From positions 1 through 53,643 of IMG/VR virus record IMGVR_UViG_3300008267_000515: 53,643 nucleotides of DNA; one strand, 5' to 3'. Positions 7,508 to 16,209 of this stretch are shown here, piece after piece. The stretch's first letter is position 1; every line of letters begins with the position of its first letter. Under the pieces are notes generated by a model. The model saw nothing but the letters and a program-made list of their open reading frames with translations. It made no database searches and was not told the DNA's origin. The translations under genes were made by a program, and so were the position numbers. Source of the DNA: a virus.

Positions 7508-7924
7508 ATGGCTACCGAGAAAGCAGTTGAGACGGAGGACCCCAAGCTTACAAAGCTGGTGCGGGTCTACCTTAAGATGAAAGAAACGAAGGAGGCAATA
7601 GCGAAAGAGTACGACGAGAAGGCAAAAGATATTAAAGATAAGATGGCGCTGGTAAAGGGGGCGCTACTTGATTACTGCAGGGAGCACGGGGTGGAGGGAG
7701 CCCGCACGAAGTCGGGGCTGTTCTACCGCACCACGACGACCAACTACTGGACAAACGATTGGGCGTCGATGCACGAGTTTGTACTGGAGCACAAAGTGCC
7801 CGACCTGCTTGAAAAGCGACTGCATCAAGGGAACGTGAAGCAGTTTTTGGAAGATAACCCCGACGTTCTGCCCCCGGGCATGAACACGGAAATGAAGTAC
7901 CAGATCAGTATTCGGAGAAAGTAA
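7508..7924 (+). CDS. Conserved phage replication-region protein of unknown function
   Basis: Encodes 138 residues. Residues 10-60 form a highly charged probable coiled coil rich in Lys and Glu. The second half contains a GARTKSGLFYRT beta segment, a TNDWASMHEFVLEH helix and a proline-rich PDVLPPGMN turn ending in basic strands. This architecture recurs in phages next to replication genes and superficially recalls Gam-like or Gp157-like proteins, but the assignment is not secure. A GAGGACG ribosome site precedes the ATG. The stop overlaps the start of the HTH gene. The 49 bases before it contain nothing recognisable. Confidence 0.7.
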   Translation: MATEKAVETEDPKLTKLVRVYLKMKETKEAIAKEYDEKAKDIKDKMALVKGALLDYCREHGVEGARTKSGLFYRTTTTNYWTNDWASMHEFVLEHKVPDLLEKRLHQGNVKQFLEDNPDVLPPGMNTEMKYQISIRRK

Positions 7925-8148
7925 TGAGTGGCGACAACCTTATCAAAATAGGTGAGCTGGCTGAGCGTCTGCAGGTATCTACCATCACGGTTAGAAATTG
8001 GATGGAGGACGGGAGAATACCTAAAAGCTCGTATATCGCCGTTGCTGGCGACACCAGAACAACATACAGGTTTGATTACGATAAGGTGCGAGACCATCTT
8101 AGCGCCGATAACGCCGAAGGGCGAAAGCAACTTGAACTAGATTTATAA
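7924..8148 (+). CDS. Excisionase/MerR-type HTH DNA-binding protein
   Basis: Encodes 74 residues. The sequence IGELAERLQVSTITVRNWMEDGRIP followed by an Arg/Tyr-rich wing is a winged helix-turn-helix of the MerR or excisionase class. There is no effector domain and no integrase in the window, so the role is more likely transcription control or replication-site binding than excision. The ATG overlaps the previous stop by one base. Confidence 0.82.
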   Translation: MSGDNLIKIGELAERLQVSTITVRNWMEDGRIPKSSYIAVAGDTRTTYRFDYDKVRDHLSADNAEGRKQLELDL

Positions 8149-8174
8149 CACCAAACTAAAATACAGAGGTTAGC

Positions 8175-9140
8175 ATGAGCAACATGACTTTGTTTGAAGG
8201 CAAGAAGTTTAAACTACCAGCAATGCCCGCTGGTTTTGAAGACAGCATAACCAAGACCCTTGCGGGCGGTGGCGGTGCTTCTTCTGGCGGACGCCGTATA
8301 TCCATCAAGGGCAAGGCGTTTCGGCAGGTAGTCAACGGCGAAGAGATTCACGTTAGCGAAGACCGCGTACTGGATGTCATTCTAGTTAACGCCGCACCAG
8401 TGTCACGCCAGTACTACCAAGGTGCATACGACCCTAAAGCACAAGCGGTTCCGCCTACTTGCTGGTCATCAAATACCCAAGCACCAGACCCATCAGTGCC
8501 AGAAGACCAACGCCAGAGCGACAAGTGCGGTACGTGCCCCAACAACATCAAGGGATCAGGCCAAGGCGATTCTCGTGCGTGCCGCTACTCCCAGCGCGTT
8601 GCTGTGATGCTTGATGGCGACATTGAAAAGAGAGAGGTGTATCAACTGCAACTGCCCGCCACCAGCGTATTTGGTGACGGCAAGGACGGCAAGCTGGGCC
8701 TGCAAGCGTATGGCAAGTTCTTAGCAGCCAACAACGTGCACGCAATCTCCGTAGTGACCCGCATGAAGTTTGACGTAGCCAGTGAACAGCCCAAGCTGTC
8801 CTTCAGCGCAGTGCGCCCACTGGATCAGGAAGAGCTGGAGACCGCTCTTGAAATGCGCGACTCTCAGGAATCCAAGGACGCCGTCACACTGACAGTGGGT
8901 GCATTTGATGGCGCTAAAAAGCAGCAAGCACCGGCTGCACCCGCTGCGCAAAAGAAGAAAGCTGCACCTGTCGTAGAAGAAGATGACGAAGAGCCTGCCC
9001 CTGCGCCCAAGAAGAAAGCGGCGCCGGTCGTAGAAGAAGATGACGACGAAGAGCCCGCTGTGCGATCCAGCAAGAAAGCGGCCACTAAAGAAACCCCTGC
9101 GCCAGCACTTGACGACCTGATAGACGAGTGGGATGACTAA
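8175..9140 (+). CDS. Putative single-stranded DNA-binding protein with acidic tail
   Basis: Encodes 321 residues. Residues 1-230 form a beta-rich domain with an early Gly-rich loop and a cysteine cluster (CWSSN, CGTCPNN, ACRYSQR, about residues 97-137) that could bind zinc as in T4 gp32. The rest is a low-complexity linker with two copies of a KKKAAPVVEEDD repeat and a final acidic DDLIDEWDD. A flexible linker ending in an acidic tip is the hallmark of phage and bacterial SSBs, where it docks replication partners. Its position between helicase and primase genes supports this. A GAGGTTAGC ribosome site precedes the ATG. Confidence 0.65.
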   Translation: MSNMTLFEGKKFKLPAMPAGFEDSITKTLAGGGGASSGGRRISIKGKAFRQVVNGEEIHVSEDRVLDVILVNAAPVSRQYYQGAYDPKAQAVPPTCWSSNTQAPDPSVPEDQRQSDKCGTCPNNIKGSGQGDSRACRYSQRVAVMLDGDIEKREVYQLQLPATSVFGDGKDGKLGLQAYGKFLAANNVHAISVVTRMKFDVASEQPKLSFSAVRPLDQEELETALEMRDSQESKDAVTLTVGAFDGAKKQQAPAAPAAQKKKAAPVVEEDDEEPAPAPKKKAAPVVEEDDDEEPAVRSSKKAATKETPAPALDDLIDEWDD

Positions 9141-9168
9141 GCTTAGGAGTTAGCAAGTACTTTATGGC

Positions 9169-9188
9169 GGGGGCGCTGCGGCGCCCCC
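9169..9188 (+). other. Perfect GC hairpin before the primase gene
   Basis: GGGGGCGC and GCGCCCCC pair perfectly around a TGCG loop. The following bases are pyrimidine-rich but lack a T run, so termination would be partial at most. It may set relative expression of the abundant ssDNA-binding protein upstream and the primase-helicase downstream. Confidence 0.6.
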
Positions 9189-9216
9189 TGTCGTCTCTAG
9201 CGATAAAGGTTAGCGT

Positions 9217-12105
9217 ATGGGCGCAATAAAATTCTTAGAACACGTGCTGGCGCAAGGGCAGAACTACTGCATATTTGCCGTCAAGGGGGGTTCGGGTCAG
9301 AAGCTGATTACACAAAAGTTTTTGGCATCGATACCGGAGATGGACGAGCTCGCGGACACTCTTAATGAAGATGATAACGATGTGTATTTTGCTCTGGCTT
9401 CTTTTGTTGCCCCGGGCAAACGCACCGCAGATAACGCCGAAAAGCTGCGATCATTCTTCCTTGACTTAGACTGCGGCAAGGACAAGGGCGACAAAGGTTT
9501 CCCTACGCAGCAAGCTGCGGTAAAAGCGGTTAGGGTATTCTGCCAAACACACCAGCTTCCAAAACCCACGATGGTTAACTCCGGGCGGGGGCTTCATGTT
9601 TACTGGGCAATGGATGAAGACTTGGAGAAGGACGACTGGCTACCACTGGCAGTGCGCTTCAAGCAGATGTGCCTTAACCACGGACTGAATATAGACCCGG
9701 TCGTCTCGGCCGATTGCGCTAGAGTGCTGCGATACCCGGGCACGCGCAACCACAAGGATAGCCCGCCTAAGAACGTGGCGGTGTTAGCAGACCTAGAACC
9801 AGCGCTGTCGCTGGATAAGTTCAAAGCCATTCTGGATCACTACATCCCAGAAGGCGTGGTGCCACCTAAAAAGGCTCGATCCAACGCAGCAGACCCCATG
9901 ATGGCGTCGCTGATGGGGAACTCCACCAGCCGATTCAAGACCATACTGGAGAAGAGTGCCAAGGGTCGCGGCTGTGCGCAGTTAGCCTACTCGGCCGCAA
10001 ACCAAGAGGACGTGGACGAGCCACTGTGGCGCGCGGCACTGTCCATTGCGGTCAACTGCGTGGACGGTGACAAAGCAATACACGTGGTTTCTAGGCGTCA
10101 CCCAGACTACGACGCCGACGTTACTATCGACAAAGCGAAGAAGACCTCCGGCCCGTATCACTGCACTACGTTTGATGGGCTTAACCCGGGGCTGTGTGGT
10201 AAATGCCCACACAAAGGGAAGATAACATCACCTATTCAGCTTGGCCGGGAGATCATTCGGGCGCAGGAAGAAGACAACGTCGTGTTTGATAGACCGGAAC
10301 AGATGAAGACTGTAGAACTGCAGGCGTACACCATACCCAAATATCCCTCGCCATACTTCAGGGGTAAAAACGGCGGCGTGTATGTCCAATCGGCGGACCG
10401 TGAGGGTGATCCCGTGGAGATGCTCGTGTATGAGCACGATCTCTATGTGCTTCGCCGCACAGACGACCCAGAAGACGGGGCGTCCATTGTCGTGCGTGTG
10501 CACCTGCCATACGACGGCGTAAAAGAATTTACCGTACCGCTTACCGCAGCAACATCGAGAGACGAGCTGCGTAAGTATCTTTCTAAAAACAGCGTAGCCG
10601 TGGCTACCGCAGCGCATTGGGATGCTCTTATGACATACATACTAAAGTGGGAATCAAGCTTAGAAAACACAGCGGCCGCAGACCTGAGCAGAAGGCAATT
10701 CGGCTGGGCTGACGACAACTTCACTTCGTTTACACTGGGTCGCGCTCGCGTGCTTCCAGACCGGGTCGAGCTGAACGCCCCATCAACTAAGACCTCGCAC
10801 CTGTTTCCAATGTTTGAACCGCAGGGGTCGTTGGACGAATGGAAGAAGAACTTGGAGTTCTTCAACAAGCCCGGGTTTGAATCGTACCAGTACATTATCG
10901 GCACCGCATTCGGCTCGGTGCTCACCAAGATGACAGCAATCAAGGGCTCCATATTCCACTTCCATAGCAAGGACTCGGGCTATGGCAAGACAACGGTGCT
11001 GCTGGCAGCGGCCAGTCTGTGGGCAGACCCGGCCAAGTTCGTCAAGTTTGAGCGCGATACATACCACGACAAAATGAATTATGCTGAGACGCTCAAAGAC
11101 CTGCCGCTGTACTGCGACGAGATGACGAACATGCAGCCCAAAGAGGCCAGCGACTTTATCTACCAGATTCCCAGCGGCAAGCAGCGCGGCCGACTGAGCC
11201 AAGGGGCCAACTCCTCCCGCTGGCGCGGAGACCCGTGGAGCTTTATCTGCGTGACTACTGGCAACATGAGCCTTATCTCAAAGGTGAACTCATACAAGGA
11301 CGCACCAAAGGCGGAAGCGCAGCGCGTGCTGGAGTTCTCCCCACAGAAGCAGCAGTTGCCTAAGCAGGATACCGACGAGCTGGCAAAATCCATTGAGCGA
11401 CACTTCGGGCACGCGGCAATACCGTACCTGCAGTACATCATGAATAACTTGGACGAAGTTCAAAAGCTGCTGGTTAGTATTCAACAGACCATCGATACCC
11501 GTGCAGGACTGACCGCAGAGAACCGATTCTGGTCCGCGCAAGCGGCATGTGATATTACAGGTCTACTGATTGCCAAGCGGTTAAAGTTCATAGACTTTGA
11601 TGTCAGGGCGCTGCTGGACTGGGTTGTCGACTACCTGCGAGATTACAAGCGAGAGGACACCAGCACGCACAATCAAGACGCGACGCAGGTTGTCAGCGAC
11701 TACTTCTACGCCAATGTTAACGATTTCCTGCGCATTCGTAACTCAGGTGAAGGCAGGCTCGATGCCAGCGGTCGACCGGATGTACTAGACCACCTAGTGG
11801 TCCCCGAAGCGATGCCGAGAAACGCGATGCTAGGTCGATTGGAGACGGACACCAACACACTGTTCCTTATGCCGAAACCGTTCAGATCATGGTGCGCGGA
11901 GCGCCAGCTAGACTTTACCGAGATTGTCAAAGAACTGCGCACCTTGCCGTGTGGCGCCAAGACCGTCTCAAAGCGTATGGGTAAGGGCACCAAGCTGAAC
12001 CTGCCGCCGGTAAGTGTGCTTAGGCTTAAAGGAGCGACGTGGATGAGCGACACGGGGACCGACGATGAAGTCATCAGTGATAACAAGAAAGCCGAGGAAG
12101 AATGA
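9217..12105 (+). CDS. Primase-helicase: AEP (PrimPol-type) domain fused to DUF927-like helicase
   Basis: Encodes 962 residues. The N-terminal third carries an archaeo-eukaryotic-type primase core: FLDLDCG (Asp83, Asp85), SGRGLHVYW (His127) and LRYPGTRNHK. A cysteine-bearing LCGKCPHKG segment follows near residue 330. The C-terminal part has a DUF927-like superfamily 3-type ATPase with Walker A SGYGKTT (Lys591), a Walker B LYCDEMT and a GKQRGRLSQGAN segment. Such fusions prime and unwind DNA at the fork. An AAAGGT site lies upstream of the ATG. With PolA and the SNF2 protein it makes a self-sufficient replication set. Confidence 0.92.
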   Translation: MGAIKFLEHVLAQGQNYCIFAVKGGSGQKLITQKFLASIPEMDELADTLNEDDNDVYFALASFVAPGKRTADNAEKLRSFFLDLDCGKDKGDKGFPTQQAAVKAVRVFCQTHQLPKPTMVNSGRGLHVYWAMDEDLEKDDWLPLAVRFKQMCLNHGLNIDPVVSADCARVLRYPGTRNHKDSPPKNVAVLADLEPALSLDKFKAILDHYIPEGVVPPKKARSNAADPMMASLMGNSTSRFKTILEKSAKGRGCAQLAYSAANQEDVDEPLWRAALSIAVNCVDGDKAIHVVSRRHPDYDADVTIDKAKKTSGPYHCTTFDGLNPGLCGKCPHKGKITSPIQLGREIIRAQEEDNVVFDRPEQMKTVELQAYTIPKYPSPYFRGKNGGVYVQSADREGDPVEMLVYEHDLYVLRRTDDPEDGASIVVRVHLPYDGVKEFTVPLTAATSRDELRKYLSKNSVAVATAAHWDALMTYILKWESSLENTAAADLSRRQFGWADDNFTSFTLGRARVLPDRVELNAPSTKTSHLFPMFEPQGSLDEWKKNLEFFNKPGFESYQYIIGTAFGSVLTKMTAIKGSIFHFHSKDSGYGKTTVLLAAASLWADPAKFVKFERDTYHDKMNYAETLKDLPLYCDEMTNMQPKEASDFIYQIPSGKQRGRLSQGANSSRWRGDPWSFICVTTGNMSLISKVNSYKDAPKAEAQRVLEFSPQKQQLPKQDTDELAKSIERHFGHAAIPYLQYIMNNLDEVQKLLVSIQQTIDTRAGLTAENRFWSAQAACDITGLLIAKRLKFIDFDVRALLDWVVDYLRDYKREDTSTHNQDATQVVSDYFYANVNDFLRIRNSGEGRLDASGRPDVLDHLVVPEAMPRNAMLGRLETDTNTLFLMPKPFRSWCAERQLDFTEIVKELRTLPCGAKTVSKRMGKGTKLNLPPVSVLRLKGATWMSDTGTDDEVISDNKKAEEE

Positions 12106-12121
12106 TAGCCGAGGGGTGGCC

Positions 12122-12325
12122 ATGGATTTGGCCCCCGACGGTTTGCGCATGGTGGTGAACTGGAAGACCTTTGATCCCGGGTCTTCTGTGTTCGTCCCCT
12201 GCCTCGATATGGTGGAAGCGGTGTCTCAGTTCTATGAGATCGCACGGCGCAAGGGCTGGCTGTGCGACCACCGGTACCGGGTAGAAAATAAACTGCAGGG
12301 GGTTCGTTTCTGGCGACTGGCCTAA
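12122..12325 (+). CDS. Conserved small phage protein of unknown function
   Basis: Encodes 67 residues. The GSSVFVPCLD segment followed by a helix and a GVRFWR C-terminus matches a small alpha/beta protein seen in many phages, function unknown. The start at 12122 follows GAGGGG; the frame is open to an ATG at 12065 inside the primase gene, but that lacks a good ribosome site. It is the last + strand gene of the early block and faces the end of the late block. Confidence 0.72.
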   Translation: MDLAPDGLRMVVNWKTFDPGSSVFVPCLDMVEAVSQFYEIARRKGWLCDHRYRVENKLQGVRFWRLA

Positions 12326-12363
12326 TGCACTCCCTGCACCCGCTTATCAGCCGAGGGTTATTT
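12326..12363. other. Convergent junction of early and late blocks
   Basis: Only 38 bases separate the two convergent stop codons. A weak CCCT...AGGG pairing is followed on the + strand by TTATTTTTA, which reaches into the late gene end. No convincing bidirectional terminator is visible. Confidence 0.4.
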
Positions 12364-15300
12364 TTACTCCGGGAAATCAACTCCCCAATCGTCCGCAGCT
12401 TCCTGCCACTCCGCACGACGAGACTCTCTTGGTAGCGTTCCCCCCATCATAGCCGCGCTGTTTCTGGCCCGAGTCCGCATCGACTGTTGGAAGTCTTCGT
12501 TTTCTATAGCTTCCTCCGGGTACTGCCGACTAAACTCAATCATCTTCTGCATGACTTGGGCAAGCCCAGCAGAGTCTCCCATTCTGAAAGCTGTGTACGC
12601 GGCCGCGTATAGGTTTGATTTGCGCTCCCCAATGCGGCGATCAACGCCCGCTTGAACGCTCTTAAACTCCATCGTGCGAGCGTAGTCGGCTGGGGTGAAC
12701 CCCATAAACTGCGAGACCACCGTAATGGGAGAGATTTCAACGACATCGTCCCCGCGCAGGGTTTCTATAGCGCCATCTGTGGCAAACCGTATCGACTTGA
12801 GCACGTTGCTCATCGTAACCGGAACCATGCTTTCTATCCCGCGCAGGATTTCCCCCTGTTCAATCAATGCTTTTCCTCTCATGCCGCGTTCAAATGACCC
12901 AAACGCAGGGCCTCCGAAGTGGGCTGCCATGGTTTCTGCAAAACTTGCGTCGTCGGGGAGGTTGGTGTCGCGTACCAACAAGTCTGTCAGGGACCCACGC
13001 TCTGACACGTTCATGTTCAACAGCGTGTTTGGCAACCCCTCATACACCAGCGGGTCTAGGTTAGCGCGCAGCATGTTTTGAATAAACTTCTCTTCCTCTT
13101 CGTCGTCAACAAAAGGCGCGGCGAGCACGTTGAGCAGAAGTGCTACAGGCCCAAACAACGGCATCCCTTGCACACCTACTATCGCACCAGATGTCAGAAG
13201 CACGGTCGAACCGAACTTACGGGCCGCCGCTTTTACTACAATGTTATCGTTCATGGTGGCGTCATATAGCGTCTTCACCTGCACATACATCTGACGGAAC
13301 GCAAAAGAACGGTACATAAACGCAACACGCCAGAAGTTGTCTCTCTGGAATCCGGGTCCAGTAACTGGAGTGGAGCCGCCGTTGAGCAGTCTGCTCATTT
13401 CCATGGCGTCGGTCGCTGCCTTTTCCATTTGCTCTTGAGTGGCGCGGTTGGGGTCGCCGTTATTGGTTACCTCTGCCAGCGCAAGATCGTAGTAGGCTTT
13501 TAACCCTGTTTCTCGCTTGTAGCGCTCACTGGTGCTCATCATGAACCCCATACGCGCTGACAGTTTTGACAACAGGTTCCCCTCACCAAACTCGGCACGT
13601 TCTTCCAAGTCAGAGAATCTTTCCGAGTGACCGTGGTCTTGCACTTTTTTTACAAGCGCTCTGAGGTACCCGTACTTCTTTGCTTGCTCGGGATTGTTGA
13701 AATCAATGTTCAGCATAGACGGCATCACTCGGCGCCGCGTCACATCTCGCTCATTGATGCCCGCGGTGGCCATCGCTTCTTGCAACGCCGCACCGTCCAA
13801 TCCTTGAGTAACCATGGTCTCTACGTCGGCAGTGGTGCCCATACCCAAAATATCACGGCCCGCTTTTACCAGCGCTGCATGTGCCTTTCTACGGCTCTTG
13901 AATCGGCCGGACAAGTATCCCCCCGTTACCATCAAGGACAGCATGTCCACCACCGCAGAAGACACGTTGAACCCCAACGTCCACCCATAGGTACCGGTTG
14001 TCAGCACATTTGAAATCATGTTTTGATTGGGGTTTGCCGCGTAGGCTGCTCGGTTGCGAACTTCGGCAATCAATAACTTAACAGTGGGATCGATTTTGAC
14101 GTTGCTGCGCGTGGCCTCCATGTCTCTAACTTCTTTTGACATCTGCGCGCTGTACTTCATGTTAACAAGTTTGCGCTGCAGGCCGACAACACTTTCTTGG
14201 AACGCAGCAAACGCATCCAGTGTGTAGCCCGGGGTTTCTTTCCGGGCAGCCAAACGCTCCATCACTACTTGAGCAGGGGACACGGATATACCCAGCTCCA
14301 TGACAGCCGCTAGTACATCAGCGCTCGCGCCGTTGTTTTTAAGGGTCTGCACAAGATCGCCCATGAAGCTGGTTGGAACGATGCCGTCAAACACATCTGT
14401 CTCCCCGTGCAAGAACGGTGTCATGGCGTCTTTGCTAACGCCATCTTCGGTCAACAACTGCTGCTGTCTAGCTTTCCAATCAGCTGAGTTTTCAAACGTC
14501 TCAAAGTATTGCTGATCGGAACCCGGTAGGAAGTACTTAATCCGGTATTCCCCGTTGCTACGAGTCAGCGCCGCGTAGCCCTCAAGTCCGCGCAGTTTCA
14601 TCTGCTCGGTGAACTTATTCTTGATAGTTGTAGCGAGGTCCGCGTTTTGCGTCTCTGAGTACACACGGTCGTAAACCTGCTGCGTTATACCGTTGAACAC
14701 TCTGTTGTAGATAGCGCGCATCTGTCGGTAGATCGCCGCGCCGCCTGACGGCTCTAGTTTTTTGAGCACTTTTTCAAGACGCTCGTACTCTTTAAGTTGC
14801 GCAGGGTTCCCGGCGTACGTGCTTTTAGGCTTGGTAAGATCAACTTTGCCGAGTGTGCCGCCGTACACCAACGCGTTCATGTCTTCGTATAGGTCCGGGT
14901 TAGCCTTGCGCCAATCACCCATGCGAGCAAGCTGCGCAGTGATACCGTCAATAAACTGCCGCATCTCCCCTTCTAACTTGTCAGCAATCTGCGTAAACCG
15001 ACCGAAGGACGCCGCAAACGGCGCATAGTCCGGCCCCTTTTTCTTCACGTATGACTGCACGTAGTCATTTATTTGATCCAGCCCGAGCCCCCATACCATT
15101 GCCCGAGTGACAGCTTCCTGTCCTTTATCAAACAGAGCGGCAACGGCACGTTTGAATTTCGGGGCTTTTACCGGAGTAGACGCCCTAATCAACTGCTGAC
15201 CTTGCACGTTCAGGAAGCGCACGTTGGCCGCAGGGGACTGGTCGGTGAGAGCCTGTTCGGCTGCCTTCTGAGTTCGTGTGATGTTTTCAGCGGCGCCCAT

Positions 15301-16209
15301 ACGTTTTGTCAGGTCAAGGAGTTCCTCTACCGTGCCGGATTCAGACGCCGGTAGGCCAACAACACGGCGTATGGCGTCAACAAATCGACCCCACCAGTTT
15401 TGCCGTTTGAGAAGGCTTTGGAACTTTGGATTTGTTATACCTTCGGCAACAAACTCATAGGGGTTTTCAAAACCGTACGCATCAGACTCCGGGTGCTGCG
15501 CCTTGTACTGTTCAAACAACCGCACTACCCGCGCGCCTTCAGGGGTGCCCCGGGCAATAGCGTTGACTGTCATGGGGTGCACAAACTCGTGCACAAAAGT
15601 CTGTGCAACCGAATCGGCTCGCGGGTCCAGATAGATCGCTTCGTCCCCCTTGGACGGGTGCACGTACTCCCCCACGATGCTTGGATCGTCGTATCGTTGC
15701 TCAATAACTGGGACTGCGATGTTTGGTGCAACACGCAGCATAGACCGCGCAATATTGCGCAAAGGCTGAGGTACGTCTTTGTCCTGTGTGATGGCCCGCA
15801 GTATCTGCGCCGGTGTCGTTTTCTTCTCCACCATCTGCATGATGCGTTGGTTGGCTGGAATGTTGGCAGCTTCTTCGCGCTTGGGTTGGACGGCGTTGAA
15901 CTTGTTGGGTAGCGCAATCTCGCTGCGCCTTACGCTGCGGGCGTAATCGTTGTAGATGGTAACCTGTTCGGGCAACGAGAACTGCGCAATCGCCCCCCTC
16001 ACATCAGCGGGGAGAGCTTTCCCTGTGGTATCTTGAAACACTTGCGCAAGTTGAGTTTGATCCGCGTTGTTAATCGCACGAGTAAGTTTCGTTCTAAACG
16101 CTTGCTCTTCTTTTGCCACCGGCGTAATTGGCTCAACGGCGGGCTCCACAACGGGTTCCACAACGGGCTCCACAACGGGCTCCACAACGGGCTCCACAAC
16201 GGGCTCCAC
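12364..16209 (-). CDS. Giant internal virion-type protein, C-terminal fragment (zincin motif, LPD-like)
   Basis: Encodes 1281 residues from an ATG inside the VVEP repeat, but it is better read as the C-terminal three quarters of one protein with the gene at 15999-17366. Residues 207-211 are HEFVH, an HExxH zinc metallopeptidase motif, in a FVHEFVHPMT context, with a later YEFVAEG that could supply the third ligand. The remainder is long and helical, with hydrophobic stretches near GYTWGTTL and VVDMLSLMV-type segments, as in the polyvalent proteins and DarB-like internal virion proteins injected with phage DNA. It is the last gene of the late operon. Confidence 0.8.
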   Translation of the reverse strand: MEPVVEPVVEPVVEPVVEPVVEPAVEPITPVAKEEQAFRTKLTRAINNADQTQLAQVFQDTTGKALPADVRGAIAQFSLPEQVTIYNDYARSVRRSEIALPNKFNAVQPKREEAANIPANQRIMQMVEKKTTPAQILRAITQDKDVPQPLRNIARSMLRVAPNIAVPVIEQRYDDPSIVGEYVHPSKGDEAIYLDPRADSVAQTFVHEFVHPMTVNAIARGTPEGARVVRLFEQYKAQHPESDAYGFENPYEFVAEGITNPKFQSLLKRQNWWGRFVDAIRRVVGLPASESGTVEELLDLTKRMGAAENITRTQKAAEQALTDQSPAANVRFLNVQGQQLIRASTPVKAPKFKRAVAALFDKGQEAVTRAMVWGLGLDQINDYVQSYVKKKGPDYAPFAASFGRFTQIADKLEGEMRQFIDGITAQLARMGDWRKANPDLYEDMNALVYGGTLGKVDLTKPKSTYAGNPAQLKEYERLEKVLKKLEPSGGAAIYRQMRAIYNRVFNGITQQVYDRVYSETQNADLATTIKNKFTEQMKLRGLEGYAALTRSNGEYRIKYFLPGSDQQYFETFENSADWKARQQQLLTEDGVSKDAMTPFLHGETDVFDGIVPTSFMGDLVQTLKNNGASADVLAAVMELGISVSPAQVVMERLAARKETPGYTLDAFAAFQESVVGLQRKLVNMKYSAQMSKEVRDMEATRSNVKIDPTVKLLIAEVRNRAAYAANPNQNMISNVLTTGTYGWTLGFNVSSAVVDMLSLMVTGGYLSGRFKSRRKAHAALVKAGRDILGMGTTADVETMVTQGLDGAALQEAMATAGINERDVTRRRVMPSMLNIDFNNPEQAKKYGYLRALVKKVQDHGHSERFSDLEERAEFGEGNLLSKLSARMGFMMSTSERYKRETGLKAYYDLALAEVTNNGDPNRATQEQMEKAATDAMEMSRLLNGGSTPVTGPGFQRDNFWRVAFMYRSFAFRQMYVQVKTLYDATMNDNIVVKAAARKFGSTVLLTSGAIVGVQGMPLFGPVALLLNVLAAPFVDDEEEEKFIQNMLRANLDPLVYEGLPNTLLNMNVSERGSLTDLLVRDTNLPDDASFAETMAAHFGGPAFGSFERGMRGKALIEQGEILRGIESMVPVTMSNVLKSIRFATDGAIETLRGDDVVEISPITVVSQFMGFTPADYARTMEFKSVQAGVDRRIGERKSNLYAAAYTAFRMGDSAGLAQVMQKMIEFSRQYPEEAIENEDFQQSMRTRARNSAAMMGGTLPRESRRAEWQEAADDWGVDFPE

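Noticed and set aside
7924-8148. Temperate lifestyle from the excisionase-like protein
   Set aside because: No integrase, attachment site or CI-like repressor was found, and similar HTH proteins occur in virulent phages.
11706-12416. Minus-strand frame of 236 residues across the convergent junction
   Set aside because: It lies opposite the primase-helicase and the following small gene and shows only Arg/Ser/Pro-rich shadow composition.
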